Below, piece after piece: positions 26,217 to 35,900 of a stretch of DNA of 64,000 nucleotides (positions within the stretch are counted from its first letter, which is position 1; each line of letters starts with the position of its first letter). The translations under genes were made by a program, and so were the position numbers. The stretch lies in NCBI GenBank assembly GCA_016125275.1, contig WGMB01000002.1, forward strand, positions 317,231-381,230, written 5' to 3'. Source of the stretch: Acidobacteriota bacterium (lineage in GTDB: Bacteria > Acidobacteriota > Terriglobia > Bryobacterales > UBA6623). Below the pieces are notes generated by a model, which saw only the letters and a program-made list of their open reading frames with translations, was not told the DNA's origin and ran no database searches.

Positions 26217-27301
26217 ATCGCTCGTTGTTCCTCGTAGCCCTGCTGTTGTCAGCGGGCCTGTCGTCGTTGGCTCAGCAGGCGCCGGCGCCCCCCACCCGGC
26301 AAGAAGCCGAACGCCTGATCCGGGAGACCCTGGATCTGATGGAAGCCGCTGCGGTGGTCACCCCCGAGCTCTCGCGCGCCGGTGCGCCGCTCACTGAGAA
26401 CGTGCGGGCCGCCTCGGAGACCCTCCGCTCCGGCGCAGTCCGTGAGCACGTCGGCGTGGTCTACACCTTGCTGACCAACGCCCGCGTCTACATTCAGCTC
26501 GTCGACGCGCTGCCCAAGCCGGCCGACTTCTCTGACGACGTGCGCAAGCAGCTCGAGCAGCTCCGCGTCCGCGTCGACAAGCTCGACCAGTACTTCCGTT
26601 CGCTGCTCGAGCAGCGTGAGCGGCAACTGCGACTGCCCGACCGCGACAACCTCACCCGCTACCGCGAAGCAAACACGCTGGTCGATCCGCCCGTGGCCGG
26701 AGAGAACCGCGTGGTCTTCCTGGGCGATTCGATCACCGACGGCTGGGAGCTGAACCAGTACTTCCCCAGCGAGCGCTACATCAACCGCGGCATCAGCGGG
26801 CAGATCACCGGGCAGATGCTGGGACGCCTGCAAGCTGACGTGATCGCGCTCGACCCCAAGGCGATGGTCCTGCTGGGCGGCACCAACGACCTGGCGCGCG
26901 GCGTGGACCTCGAGATCATCCGCAACAACATCACGATGATCGCGGACCTGGCCGAGGCGCACGGCGTCCACCCGATCCTGGCCTCGATCCTGCCGGTCAG
27001 CGACTACCACCAGGATCAGGACCCGCGCTTCCACCGCACCACCGACCGGCGGCCGGAGGACATCCGAGCCCTCAACGATTGGCTGCGCGGCTTCTGCCAC
27101 AGCCGCGGCTACGACTACTTGGACTACTTCGCCGCCACCGTCGACGACAAGGGCTACCTCAAAGCCGAGCTCGCCGACGACGGCCTGCACCCCAACACCG
27201 AAGGCTACAAGGTCATGGCCCCGCTGGCCCAGCAGGCCATCAAGGAGACCTTGCGGACGGCTCCCCAGAAACGCGAGCGCAAGCGCTTCGGCGTCTTCTA
27301 G
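26213..27301 (+). CDS. Secreted SGNH/GDSL-type hydrolase
   Basis: 362 residues. TTG 26213 was chosen: it has AGGAG upstream, gives a signal peptide (NRSLFLVALLLSAGLSSLAQ), and overlaps the previous stop as TTGA. SGNH blocks are complete: GDSITDGW (block I, nucleophile Ser), GISGQITGQM (II), GGTNDLA (III), and DDGLHPNTEGY (V, with Asp and His). Residues ~30-150 form an N-terminal helical extension ahead of the catalytic domain. The substrate is likely an esterified polysaccharide or lipid. Confidence 0.87.
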   Translation: MNRSLFLVALLLSAGLSSLAQQAPAPPTRQEAERLIRETLDLMEAAAVVTPELSRAGAPLTENVRAASETLRSGAVREHVGVVYTLLTNARVYIQLVDALPKPADFSDDVRKQLEQLRVRVDKLDQYFRSLLEQRERQLRLPDRDNLTRYREANTLVDPPVAGENRVVFLGDSITDGWELNQYFPSERYINRGISGQITGQMLGRLQADVIALDPKAMVLLGGTNDLARGVDLEIIRNNITMIADLAEAHGVHPILASILPVSDYHQDQDPRFHRTTDRRPEDIRALNDWLRGFCHSRGYDYLDYFAATVDDKGYLKAELADDGLHPNTEGYKVMAPLAQQAIKETLRTAPQKRERKRFGVF

Positions 27302-27303
27302 GG

Positions 27304-27309
27304 GACAAT
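27304..27309 (+). promoter_or_regulatory. -10-like box GACAAT before the TerB gene
   Basis: GACAAT precedes ATG 27317 by 7 bases. The same 16-base layout, with 13 identical positions, recurs before the kinase gene at 41257. Weak as a -10 by itself. Confidence 0.25.
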
Positions 27310-27316
27310 GACAGGC

Positions 27317-27844
27317 ATGGGATGGCTTGACTTCCTCGGTTTCGGCGGCGGCGAACGGCCGCCGTCCGACCCTGATTCCGCGCAAACGATCCGCAAGATC
27401 GTGGACCAGCTCGGCCAGATGGAGCCGGAGAAGGCCCGCTACGTAGCCGCTTTCGCCTATCTGCTGGGCCGGGTGGCCAATGCCGACCTCGACATCAGCG
27501 CGGCGGAGACCCGCGAGATGGAGCACATCGTCGAGCGCATGGGGGGCCTGCCCGAGGAACAGGCGGTGCTGGTGGTGCAGATCGCCAAGACCCAGAACAA
27601 GCTGATGGGGGGCACCGAAGACTTCAACATCACGCAGGCGCTCAACGACATCGCCACGCGGCCTCAGAAGCTGGCGCTGCTGAACTGCCTGTTCGCCGTT
27701 TCCTCGTCGGACCACTCGATTTCGACGCTCGAGGACAACGAGATTCGCAAGATCAGCCGCGAGTTGCGGCTCGATCATTCCGACTTCATCCAGGCCAGGC
27801 TGGCCTACAAGGAATACTTGGAAGTTCTCAAGAAGGACGAGTAG
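27317..27844 (+). CDS. TerB-family protein
   Basis: 175 residues from ATG 27317. It matches the helical TerB fold: AAFAYLLGRVANADLDISAA with acidic residues in the metal-binding loop, then LNCLFAVSSSDHSISTLEDN with a second acidic loop. TerB-like proteins are usually membrane- or stress-associated. No other tellurite-resistance gene is present. ATG 27308 (three codons earlier) is possible but falls inside the -10-like box. Confidence 0.8.
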   Translation: MGWLDFLGFGGGERPPSDPDSAQTIRKIVDQLGQMEPEKARYVAAFAYLLGRVANADLDISAAETREMEHIVERMGGLPEEQAVLVVQIAKTQNKLMGGTEDFNITQALNDIATRPQKLALLNCLFAVSSSDHSISTLEDNEIRKISRELRLDHSDFIQARLAYKEYLEVLKKDE

Positions 27845-27920
27845 CCGCCCGAGGCCCGCGTCGCGCCCCGGAGTCTTGTCTCTTGCAGGATCAGGATCGC
27901 GTTCCGACCGGCGCCGCTGC

Positions 27921-29348
27921 ATGAAGAAACTGTTTCGGCGACAGGCCCCCATGAACCGCGCGGAAGCCCTGCTGTTGGAGCGGGAAGCCCGGGTTCTGTC
28001 CTGGTCGCTGGCGGCGCGGCTCACGTTCACCGGCATCCTGGTGGCGCTCAGCGGCCTGCACCTGGCCGGGCTGACCCCGCCGGGGATCGTCGCGCAGGAG
28101 GCCGCCGACGCCTGGCAGACGCTGGGCGTGCTGGCCGGCGTCAGCGTCATCGTCGCCTGGTTCCTGGTGATGGTCCGCCGCCAGAAGGCCGTCCGGAAGA
28201 TCGGCCTGACGGTTGCGCTGCTCGATCTAGCGGTGCTGTGCATTGTCCCCTGGATCTGGTTGGAGATCCCGGAGACAGCTGCATTTCCGCCGGGCGTGGC
28301 CAAGGGCGACCTCTACGCGATCTGCCTGCTGATGGTGGTGATCAACAGCATCACCCTGCGGCCGCTGTATCCGGCGTTGCTTACCGTGGGCTGCTTGATC
28401 CTGCTGATCACGGTGGCGGCGGTCACGCTGAGCCACCCATCGGCCGAGTTCACCAACAGCTACATCGAGCACGCGCGGACGCCGGCGGTGAACCTGGGGC
28501 TGCTCGGCATCCGTTGTTTGGTGCTCGCTCTCTCCGGCGTCTTCCTGACGCTGATCGCATCCACGGTGCGGCGGACGATCCGCAAAGCCATCGGGCTGGA
28601 GATCGCCAACTTGGAGCTCAAGGAGCGGCAGGCGGAGATGGCGCTCGAAGGTCGTCTGGCCTCGCTCAAGGGCCTGGTCTCGGGCTTGGCGCACGAGCTC
28701 AACACGCCGCTCGGGGTCGTCCGCAGCAGCCTGGACACCAGCGAGGCCTGCGTGGCCCGGCTGGCCCCGGAACAGCCCGGCGAGTCGACGCAACTGACGC
28801 GTGCGCGGCGCGTTCTGCTGGAGGCCGGCGTGACCGCCCGGCAAGGCGTGGACCGCATCCACCGGCTGGTCGAGTCGCTGCGCGAATTCTCGAGCCTGGA
28901 CGAGTCGGAGGTCCAGCGAGTGGACCTGCGCGAAGGCCTCGACACGGTCTTGTCCTTGATCGACCAAGCCACCATCGGCAACGCCGAGGTGATCCGCGAG
29001 TACGAGACGATTCCTCCGGTCGAGTGCCGGCCCCGCGAGCTCAACCAAGCTTTTTTCACGATCCTGACCAACGCCTTCGAGGCGATGCAGGGCGAGGGAC
29101 GGTTGCGCGTCGCCACGGTCCAGGTGCAGCGGGAGGTGCGGGTGACCATCGAAGACAGCGGTCCGGGCATTCCTGAAGAGCGCCTGCGGACGCTGTTCGA
29201 CATCAGCTTCGGGCAGAAGGACAACCGCATGGGGATGCGGATGGGTTTGCCGACCAGCCGACTGATTCTGGAGCGGCACGGGGGCCGCATCACAGTCGAG
29301 AGCCGCCCAGGCGTCGGCGCCACCTTCATCTTGTCCGTCCCCGTCTAG
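27921..29348 (+). CDS. Orphan membrane sensor histidine kinase
   Basis: 475 residues from ATG 27921. Six membrane helices lie in the first ~230 residues, with no large periplasmic loop, like a 6TM sensor. The kinase core shows the H box (GLAHELNTPLGVVRSS), N box (ILTNAFEAMQG), G1 (IEDSGPGIPEE) and a degenerate G2 (MGMRMGLPTSRLILERHGG). It senses a signal at or inside the membrane and phosphorylates an unknown regulator; no response regulator is adjacent. ATG 27951 is an alternative start. Confidence 0.87.
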   Translation: MKKLFRRQAPMNRAEALLLEREARVLSWSLAARLTFTGILVALSGLHLAGLTPPGIVAQEAADAWQTLGVLAGVSVIVAWFLVMVRRQKAVRKIGLTVALLDLAVLCIVPWIWLEIPETAAFPPGVAKGDLYAICLLMVVINSITLRPLYPALLTVGCLILLITVAAVTLSHPSAEFTNSYIEHARTPAVNLGLLGIRCLVLALSGVFLTLIASTVRRTIRKAIGLEIANLELKERQAEMALEGRLASLKGLVSGLAHELNTPLGVVRSSLDTSEACVARLAPEQPGESTQLTRARRVLLEAGVTARQGVDRIHRLVESLREFSSLDESEVQRVDLREGLDTVLSLIDQATIGNAEVIREYETIPPVECRPRELNQAFFTILTNAFEAMQGEGRLRVATVQVQREVRVTIEDSGPGIPEERLRTLFDISFGQKDNRMGMRMGLPTSRLILERHGGRITVESRPGVGATFILSVPV

Positions 29349-29465
29349 CAGGCTGGTCGGGGCTGCAATGACCGAAAGATCCCTGGCCCGAGCCCGGCTG
29401 GGTTCGACGGATAGCGCGACGCATTTTAGACTGGAATTGTCCGTCCGCGCCCCAAGGAGATTTTG

Positions 29466-31214
29466 ATGCTACGACGATTCCCCCTTTTTGCGGCGGCCTT
29501 GCTGTTGTCGACGAGCGCCTCGTTCGCCCAAGCTCCGCCGCCCTCTGATGTCGAGATTCTCGAGGAAACCCCTCTGTTCGTGGTGGAGACCGTGGCCGGA
29601 ACGACCGAAGCGGTGGACTATCGCTTTCGGCGCGGGAGCACCAAGATCGCCTTCCAGGGAACGTCCTTGCTGCCCGGCTTGCAGGGCGAAGCGACGGTCA
29701 AGAGCAATCGCGGCGTGACGGAGGTGTCGGCGCGGTTCCAGGGGCTGGAGCCGGCCACCCAGTTCGGCGCCGAGTACCTGACCTACGTGCTGTGGGGCAT
29801 CTCTCCCGAAGGCCGTGCGCTGAACCTGGGCGAAGTCTACCCGGATGACGACGGCGACTTCAAGCTCGACGTCACCACCGAGCTGCAGGCCTTCGCGATG
29901 ATCGTCACCGCCGAGCCGTACTTCACGGTGCGCCGCCCCAGCAACGTGATCGTGGCCGAGAATCAAGTGCTGCCGGAGACCCGGGGCGGCAAGGAGCCGC
30001 TGCGAACGAAGTTCGAGTTGCTCGAGCGCGGCCAGTACGAAAAGCTCTCCAACCCCTTGGGGATGACGGTCGACACCCGGCGGGTGCCGCTGGATCTCTA
30101 CCAGGCCCGCAACGCCGTGCAGGTGGCTCGGGCGCTCAACGCCGAGACCCTGGCGCCGGATACCTTCGCCAAGGCTGTGGCGAGCCTGGAGGAGGCCGAG
30201 CAGCGGCTGAAGGACAAGGAGAAGGCCAAGGACATCGCCGACCGGGCCCGCCGCGCAGTGCAGATCGCCGAGGATTCGCGGGAACTGGCCGTGAAGCGCG
30301 CCGACGAGATGCGCCGTGAAGCCGAGCGCCGGGCCGCCGCCGAGCGCGAGACGCAAGCCAAAGAGGCTGCCGAGCGAGCCGCCCAGGATGCAGCCGACGC
30401 CCGCCAGCGGCAGCAAGAGGAAGCCGCCCTACGCGCCCAGGCCCAGCAGGCCGCCACGGCCGCCGAGCGCCAGAAGCTCGAAGCCGAATTGGCCGCCTCC
30501 AAGGCCCGCGAGCAGATGCAGGCCGCCCTGCGCGAGAAGGAAGCCGCTCAGCGTGTGATCGACCAGGCCCGCGCCGAAGCCGAGCAGGCCAAGCTCGAGC
30601 GCCAACGGCTCGAGGAAGCCACCATGGAATCGCAGCGCGCCGTGGAGCAGGCGCGCGCCGAGAAGATCGAAGCCCTGCGGATGATCGAGCAGGCCAAGAC
30701 GGAAGCCGACGAAGCCCGCCGGCAAGCCGCCCGCCTGGAAGAGCTGCGGGCTTCGGCCGAAGCCCAGGCCGCCCAGGCCATCGCCGAGCGCGACGCCATG
30801 GAGCAGCGCATGCAAGGGGCCCTGAGCAAGATCGTCGAGACCCGCGAGAGCGCCCGCGGCCTCATCCTCAACCTGCCCGACATCCTCTTCGACTTCGGCA
30901 AGTCCACCTTGCGCCCCGAAGCGAGGGAGACCTTGGCGCGCATCGCCGGCGTGATGATGGTGACTCCGGGCTACAACCTCTGGATCGAGGGACACACCGA
31001 CTCGGTCGGCAGCGACGAGGCCAACCTCAAGCTGTCAGAGGCGCGGGCGGATTCGGTCAAGGCCTTCCTGGGCAAGTCGGACATCGACCCGCAAACGATC
31101 ACCACGGTCGGTTTGGGCGAGACGCAACCGGTGGCGTCGAACGACACCGACGCCGGTCGCCAAAAGAACCGCCGCGTCGAGATCATCATTCAGGAGAGCT
31201 CGGAGCAGCAGTAG
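29466..31214 (+). CDS. OmpA-family outer-membrane protein with long coiled coil
   Basis: 582 residues. Signal peptide (LRRFPLFAAALLLSTSASFA), then a beta-rich region (~30-190). Next comes an alanine/glutamate/arginine-rich coiled coil (~230-465, with runs such as EAERRAAAERETQAKEAAER), then an OmpA_C domain (~465-575). That domain contains DILFDFGKSTLRPEARETLA, IEGHTDSVGSDEANLKLSEA and KNRRVEIII. The C-terminal domain binds peptidoglycan, and the coiled coil spans the periplasm. An AAGGAGA ribosome site precedes ATG 29466. A strong hairpin follows the gene. Confidence 0.9.
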   Translation: MLRRFPLFAAALLLSTSASFAQAPPPSDVEILEETPLFVVETVAGTTEAVDYRFRRGSTKIAFQGTSLLPGLQGEATVKSNRGVTEVSARFQGLEPATQFGAEYLTYVLWGISPEGRALNLGEVYPDDDGDFKLDVTTELQAFAMIVTAEPYFTVRRPSNVIVAENQVLPETRGGKEPLRTKFELLERGQYEKLSNPLGMTVDTRRVPLDLYQARNAVQVARALNAETLAPDTFAKAVASLEEAEQRLKDKEKAKDIADRARRAVQIAEDSRELAVKRADEMRREAERRAAAERETQAKEAAERAAQDAADARQRQQEEAALRAQAQQAATAAERQKLEAELAASKAREQMQAALREKEAAQRVIDQARAEAEQAKLERQRLEEATMESQRAVEQARAEKIEALRMIEQAKTEADEARRQAARLEELRASAEAQAAQAIAERDAMEQRMQGALSKIVETRESARGLILNLPDILFDFGKSTLRPEARETLARIAGVMMVTPGYNLWIEGHTDSVGSDEANLKLSEARADSVKAFLGKSDIDPQTITTVGLGETQPVASNDTDAGRQKNRRVEIIIQESSEQQ

Positions 31215-31253
31215 GAGCGGCAGGGGTCCTCGGAACGAACTGCGCGCTGGATG

Positions 31254-31287
31254 AACAACGCCGGGACAAGGGCTCCCGGCGTTGTTT
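31254..31287 (+). terminator. Strong intrinsic-type terminator after the OmpA-family gene
   Basis: A perfect 13-bp stem (AACAACGCCGGGA / TCCCGGCGTTGTT) with a 7-base loop, ending in TTGTTT. It closes the OmpA transcript and separates it from the isomerase-like gene. Confidence 0.75.
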
Positions 31288-31336
31288 GCGTTCGAAACCC
31301 GGACGCGACGCCGCGGCTGCTACCATGGCCGTCGAG

Positions 31337-32206
31337 ATGGTCCTGACGCGGCGAGAGTGGCTGACCGGGCTCGCGCTACCCGCGGCCGGCATGGCGGCGC
31401 GCGCCGGCTCCCAGGGCGGGGTCGAGATCGGCGTCCAGAGCTTCAGCTTCAAGGACCTGCCGTTCGACGCAATGCTCGACGCCTGCGAGCGCGCCGGTAT
31501 TCGCTCGCTCGAGATCTGGTCGGGCCACATCGAACGGCCTTGGGCCGAACGCGGACGCCCCGGCGGTCGCGAGCGGCTCCGGCAGTGGCGCATCGCCGAA
31601 GGTCCGTTCGCCTGCGCCCGGGCGCGGGAAGAGCTGGCGCGGCGGAATCTGCGGCTCAACGCGTTCAATCTTTCGATCCGGAACGAGTTCACCGACGAGG
31701 AGATCGACGCAGCCTTCCGGATGGCGCAGGCGTTCGGAACGGACATCCTCACGACCTCGAGCAACGTCTCCACGGCCGCCCGCATCGACCCCTTCGCGAA
31801 GGAGCGCAAGGTGCGCGTGGGCTTCCACAACCACGCCCGTATTCACGAGGACGAGTTCGCCACGCCCGAGGACTTCGCCAAGGCCACCGAAGGCTATTCC
31901 GAGTGGCTGGGCGTGAATCTGGACGTGGGCCACTACCACGCCGCCGGCTTCGACTGCGTGGAGTTCCTGCGCCGCAATCACGCCCGGACCTGGGCGTTGC
32001 ACATGAAGGATCGCCGCTCGCAGGACGGCCCGAAGGTTGCCTTCGGGGCCGGCGACGCGCCGCTCGCGGCCGTGATGACCATCTTGCGGGACGAGGGTTG
32101 GCCGATTCCGGCCAACATTGAGATGGCCTATCCGACCGGGGACCCCGTCGCCGAGGTCGCCGCCGGTCGGCGCTACCTGGAACGGGCCTTGGCGCGAGCC
32201 ACGTAA
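31337..32206 (+). CDS. Tat-exported TIM-barrel protein, sugar phosphate isomerase/epimerase family
   Basis: 289 residues. The N-terminus LTRREWLTGLALPAAG is a Tat signal. The xylose-isomerase-like TIM barrel is seen from GVQSFSFKDL onward, with EIWSGHI, GFHNHARIHEDEF and VNLDVGHYHAAG, which hold the usual metal-binding His/Asp/Glu positions. Such exported barrel proteins are abundant in Acidobacteria and Planctomycetes and probably act on sugars or inositols. ATG 31337 is favoured (Tat signal starts at once); ATG 31325 is possible. Confidence 0.82.
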   Translation: MVLTRREWLTGLALPAAGMAARAGSQGGVEIGVQSFSFKDLPFDAMLDACERAGIRSLEIWSGHIERPWAERGRPGGRERLRQWRIAEGPFACARAREELARRNLRLNAFNLSIRNEFTDEEIDAAFRMAQAFGTDILTTSSNVSTAARIDPFAKERKVRVGFHNHARIHEDEFATPEDFAKATEGYSEWLGVNLDVGHYHAAGFDCVEFLRRNHARTWALHMKDRRSQDGPKVAFGAGDAPLAAVMTILRDEGWPIPANIEMAYPTGDPVAEVAAGRRYLERALARAT

Positions 32207-32256
32207 CAGCTCCGATCTCGCATGCGTCTCAACAGTGCGCCTCGAGGAGAACGACG

Positions 32257-32856
32257 ATGAAGAATAAATTGGCAACCTTTGCTCTGTCCGCCTTGTTGGC
32301 GGCCCCTGTCTGGGCGGTCAACGTCGATCAAGGCGTGGAGCAGTTCAAAAAGCACCAGTACACGCAGGCCGAGAGCTCGTTGGCCGGAACGCCGGACGAC
32401 GACGTTCGCGGGCAGCTCACCCTGGCGCACACCCTGGCTGCGAACAAGAAGTTCAATGAAGCCAACGCCGCGGTGAGCAAGGCTCAGGCCGCCGGCGCCG
32501 GCGAAGCGCAGATCAAGACGGCCAAGGCGGCCGTTCTGATCGGCCAGCGCGACGTGGCCGGCGCGCAAAAGCTGGTGAACGAAGCGATCGCGGCGGACCC
32601 GAACTGCGCCGAAGCCTACAGCTATCGCGGCCAGATCCGGATCAACAACAAGGACTTCCAGGGCGCCGCGGCGGACCTGGAGAAGGCCATCGAGCTGGAC
32701 CCCTCCCAGCCCTACAACCACTACTACGCGGGCATGGCCTACAACGGCCTCAAGCGCCCCGACAAGATGGTGGAGCATTTGCAGACTTTCGTGAAAATGG
32801 CGCCCGATTCACCGGACGCGGACAAGGTGCAGTCGCTGCTGCGAGCCTTCCGCTAG
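32257..32856 (+). CDS. Secreted TPR protein
   Basis: 199 residues with a signal peptide (KNKLATFALSALLAAPVWA). Three to four tetratricopeptide repeats fill the rest, the clearest at residues ~110-180 (AEAYSYRGQIRINNKDFQGA and the next repeat starting YNHYYAGMAYNGLKRPDK). GAGGAG precedes ATG 32257. It is probably a periplasmic scaffold. Its position just upstream of the TamB-Omp85 gene invites a link, but a hairpin lies between them. Confidence 0.8.
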   Translation: MKNKLATFALSALLAAPVWAVNVDQGVEQFKKHQYTQAESSLAGTPDDDVRGQLTLAHTLAANKKFNEANAAVSKAQAAGAGEAQIKTAKAAVLIGQRDVAGAQKLVNEAIAADPNCAEAYSYRGQIRINNKDFQGAAADLEKAIELDPSQPYNHYYAGMAYNGLKRPDKMVEHLQTFVKMAPDSPDADKVQSLLRAFR

Positions 32857-32865
32857 AGTGAGAAA

Positions 32866-32893
32866 TCCGGCCGGCCGTCTCACGCCGGCCGGA
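32866..32893 (+). terminator. Perfect 10-bp inverted repeat between the TPR and TamB-Omp85 genes
   Basis: TCCGGCCGGC and GCCGGCCGGA around an 8-base loop. There is no T-run, so termination would need Rho or be partial. The TamB-Omp85 gene starts 14 bases later. Confidence 0.45.
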
Positions 32894-32907
32894 CCCTAAC
32901 TTGCCGG

Positions 32908-35900
32908 ATGGCAGCCATCGCATCGGTCGTCGTTTTCGTCATACTGGCGCTCTCCGCCGGTATGTTGCACGTGCCCGTCGTGCGTCAGTTCGTCCTGCAA
33001 AAAGGGGAACAGTACCTAGCGGAAAACCAGAAGATGGACGTCCAGGCCGAGCGCTTGGACTACAATCTTTTCGGTCTGAAATCCACCCTCCAAAACGTCA
33101 CAATCCGGACGACCGATCCGCCGGACGCGCCGGTCTTTTTCCATGCCGACAAGGTCTTCGTGGACCTGAACATGTCGGCGTTGCTACGCGGCAAGCTCGA
33201 GGTGGAGGAGGCCCGCATCGAAGGCGGACGGATCTCCTGGATCATCGACGAGGCCGGCGTGTCGAACATGCCGAAGCCGCCGCCGGCCAAGGAGCCCGCC
33301 CCCGAGAGCAACCCCAACGCGCCCCTGCCGCTGCTGGTGCAACTGTTCGAGGCCGCCGGCCCCTCCATCCACTACGAGAATCGCCAATCCGGCGACTCCG
33401 TAGACTTGCCGCAGTGGACGATGAGCATCCACGGCGATCGCCTGCCGCAGAAGCACGCCGTCGATTTCGCCATCGGGCGGCCCGGCTCGGTGGTTTACGA
33501 AGGGCGTTCGGCGCCGCTCGAGCAGTTGCAGGCCGGACTCGACCTGCTGGCCGGCGAGCTGCGCGTGCGGCGCTTCCAGGCGCGCTCGGGCGAGGCCTCG
33601 GTGAGCGTCACCGGCGCGATCCGGGATTTCGCCGATCCCGTCGCCGATCTGACCGCGGTCGTCAGCGGCGAGATCGCGCCGCTGATCGAGCTGGCGAATC
33701 TCGACACGCCGGCCAGCGGCCGCTTGGAGCTGAGCGCCAAGATTACTGACAAGCTCTCCGCCCCGCACGTGGACGCGACGATCTCGGCGACCAACCTGGC
33801 CTACCAGGACCTGCGCGAGATGACGCTGCAAGCGGAGGCGGCCTGGGCGGCCGGCGACGACCGCGCCCGCATCGCGTCGTTCTCCCTGCAGGCCCCGTTC
33901 GGACAGGTGGCCGGCGACGCCGATCTAGCCCTGTCGGAGACCGCCGGGGAGAGCCGCACGAACCTGCAGCTCACCCGCGTCGACCTAGGGCGGCTGAGCC
34001 GTCCGTTCGACCTGCCGATGCGGCCCGCGGCCCGGGCCACCGGCTCGGTCCAGGCCTCTTGGCCGGGGCTGGACTTCCAAGCCGCCGACGCCAAGGGACA
34101 GTTGCGCCTGGCCGCCACGCGGAGCGCGCCGGCCAAGGGCGTTCTGCCGTTGTCCGGCTCCGTGAACCTGACCAAGACGCGCGATCGGCTGACCGCGGCG
34201 CTCACCAACGTCGACACGCTCGGCGTGCGAGCCGGCGGCAACGTCGTGCTGCGGGATCTGTCCGGCCTCGACGGCGCTCTCCAGATCCAGATCGCCGAGC
34301 TGGGCGACACGGTCGCCGCGGCGGACCTTCTGCTCGACTCTCCGCCGGGCGAATCGGTGGCGCCGACCGCTTTGGCCGGACCGCTGAGCGCTTCGATCGG
34401 CCTGGGCGGCACGATGGACGCCCCGCGCCTGGCCATCCAGGCCAACAGTGACAGCCTGAAGGCGGGCGAGATCGAGAACGTGGCCTTCCGCTTCGACGGC
34501 GCCTACGCCCCCACCGAGGCCGTGATCGACGCCTTGGAGCTGACCTGGAAGCAGCAGAGCCTCAGCGTAGCCGGACGCGTCGGCCTGGAAGGCGACAGCC
34601 CGGCGCTCGATCTGCACGTGAACGCCCCCCGCATCGTGCTGGCGGACGCCTTGGCGGCCTTCGAGCGCGACGAGCCGGTGACCGGCGAGCTGAGCTTGAC
34701 CGCCGACGTGACCGGAACCGTCGAGCGGCCCACCGGCCGAGTGGATGCGCAGGCGACGGATCTGATCGCCTACAACGAGCCGCTCGGCTCGATGCAACTG
34801 CGCGGCAGCCTGGACCAAGGCGTGGCGCTGATCGAGGAGTTGCTGCTGCAGAAGCCCGACGGCGGCACGTTGCGCGCCAGCGGCTCCTACGGCCTGGAAG
34901 ACGGCCGCTACACCGTTCAGGCCGAAGGCAGCGGCCTGACCCTGGAGAAGCTAACGCTGCCCTCGGGCGAGAGCGTGCGGGGCCGTGTGGACTTGTCCGC
35001 CAACGGCGAGGGGACCGTCGAGGCGCCGCAGTTGACAGCCAAGCTAGGCGCGCATGAGCTGTTCGTGGGCGAAACGGAAGTCGGCGAGGTCGAGGCGAAC
35101 GCGGATGTCGCCGACGGCCGCGCCAAGCTGCAAGTCTCCGCGCCGCGCTTCAAGAGCGTGCTCGAAGCCGACTCCGCGCTGGCCGCGCCGCACCAGAGCT
35201 CGCTACGCCTGGCAGTGGACGCCTTCGACTTGGCGACTCTGAACATTCAGGGCCGCGACGACAAGCCCGTCCAAGGCCTGATTGACGGCGTGATCACCGC
35301 CCAAGGCCCTCTCGACCAGCCCGAGAGCTTCACGGTCGAAGCCGATCTGAATCAGCTCAAGGCTTCGACCGGGGGCGTGGAGGTTCGCAACGAAGGCCCC
35401 CTGCGGGCTTCCTATCGCAACCGCAACATCTTCGTGGATCACGCCGAGCTGATCTCGGGCCGCTCGAAGCTCTCGCTCGACGGTTCACTGCCCCTGACCG
35501 CCTCTGACGGCCAAGGCGCTCTGACCGTGGCCGGAGCAATCAACCTGGAAGCCGTGCCGGCGCTGCTCGGGCTGACCCTCGAAGAGGCCTTCGTGCTGGG
35601 CATCCTCAACATCAACGGCACGGTCGGCGGCAGCTTGGAGAGCCTGAGGCCGCAGCTCGACGCGTTGCTCGAAGACGGCGTGGTCTTCACGCCCGGCACG
35701 ATCAAGCCCGTCACCAACATCCAGATGCACCTGACGGCCGACCAGCAGCGCATCGAGCTGGCCAGCCTGACGGCCGACTATGGCCACGGCACGGTGTCTG
35801 CCAACGGCGGCGTCCCCATGGCCCTGGTAGTCGAGAAGGGTCTGCCGGTGGAGGTGCTGGCGCAGAAGCAGCCGGCGCGCTTCGAGGCCGCCATCGAAGG

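Noticed and set aside
30230-30860. Apparent short tandem repeats in the OmpA-family gene
   Set aside because: These reflect alanine/glutamate/arginine coiled-coil codons, not a separate DNA repeat element.
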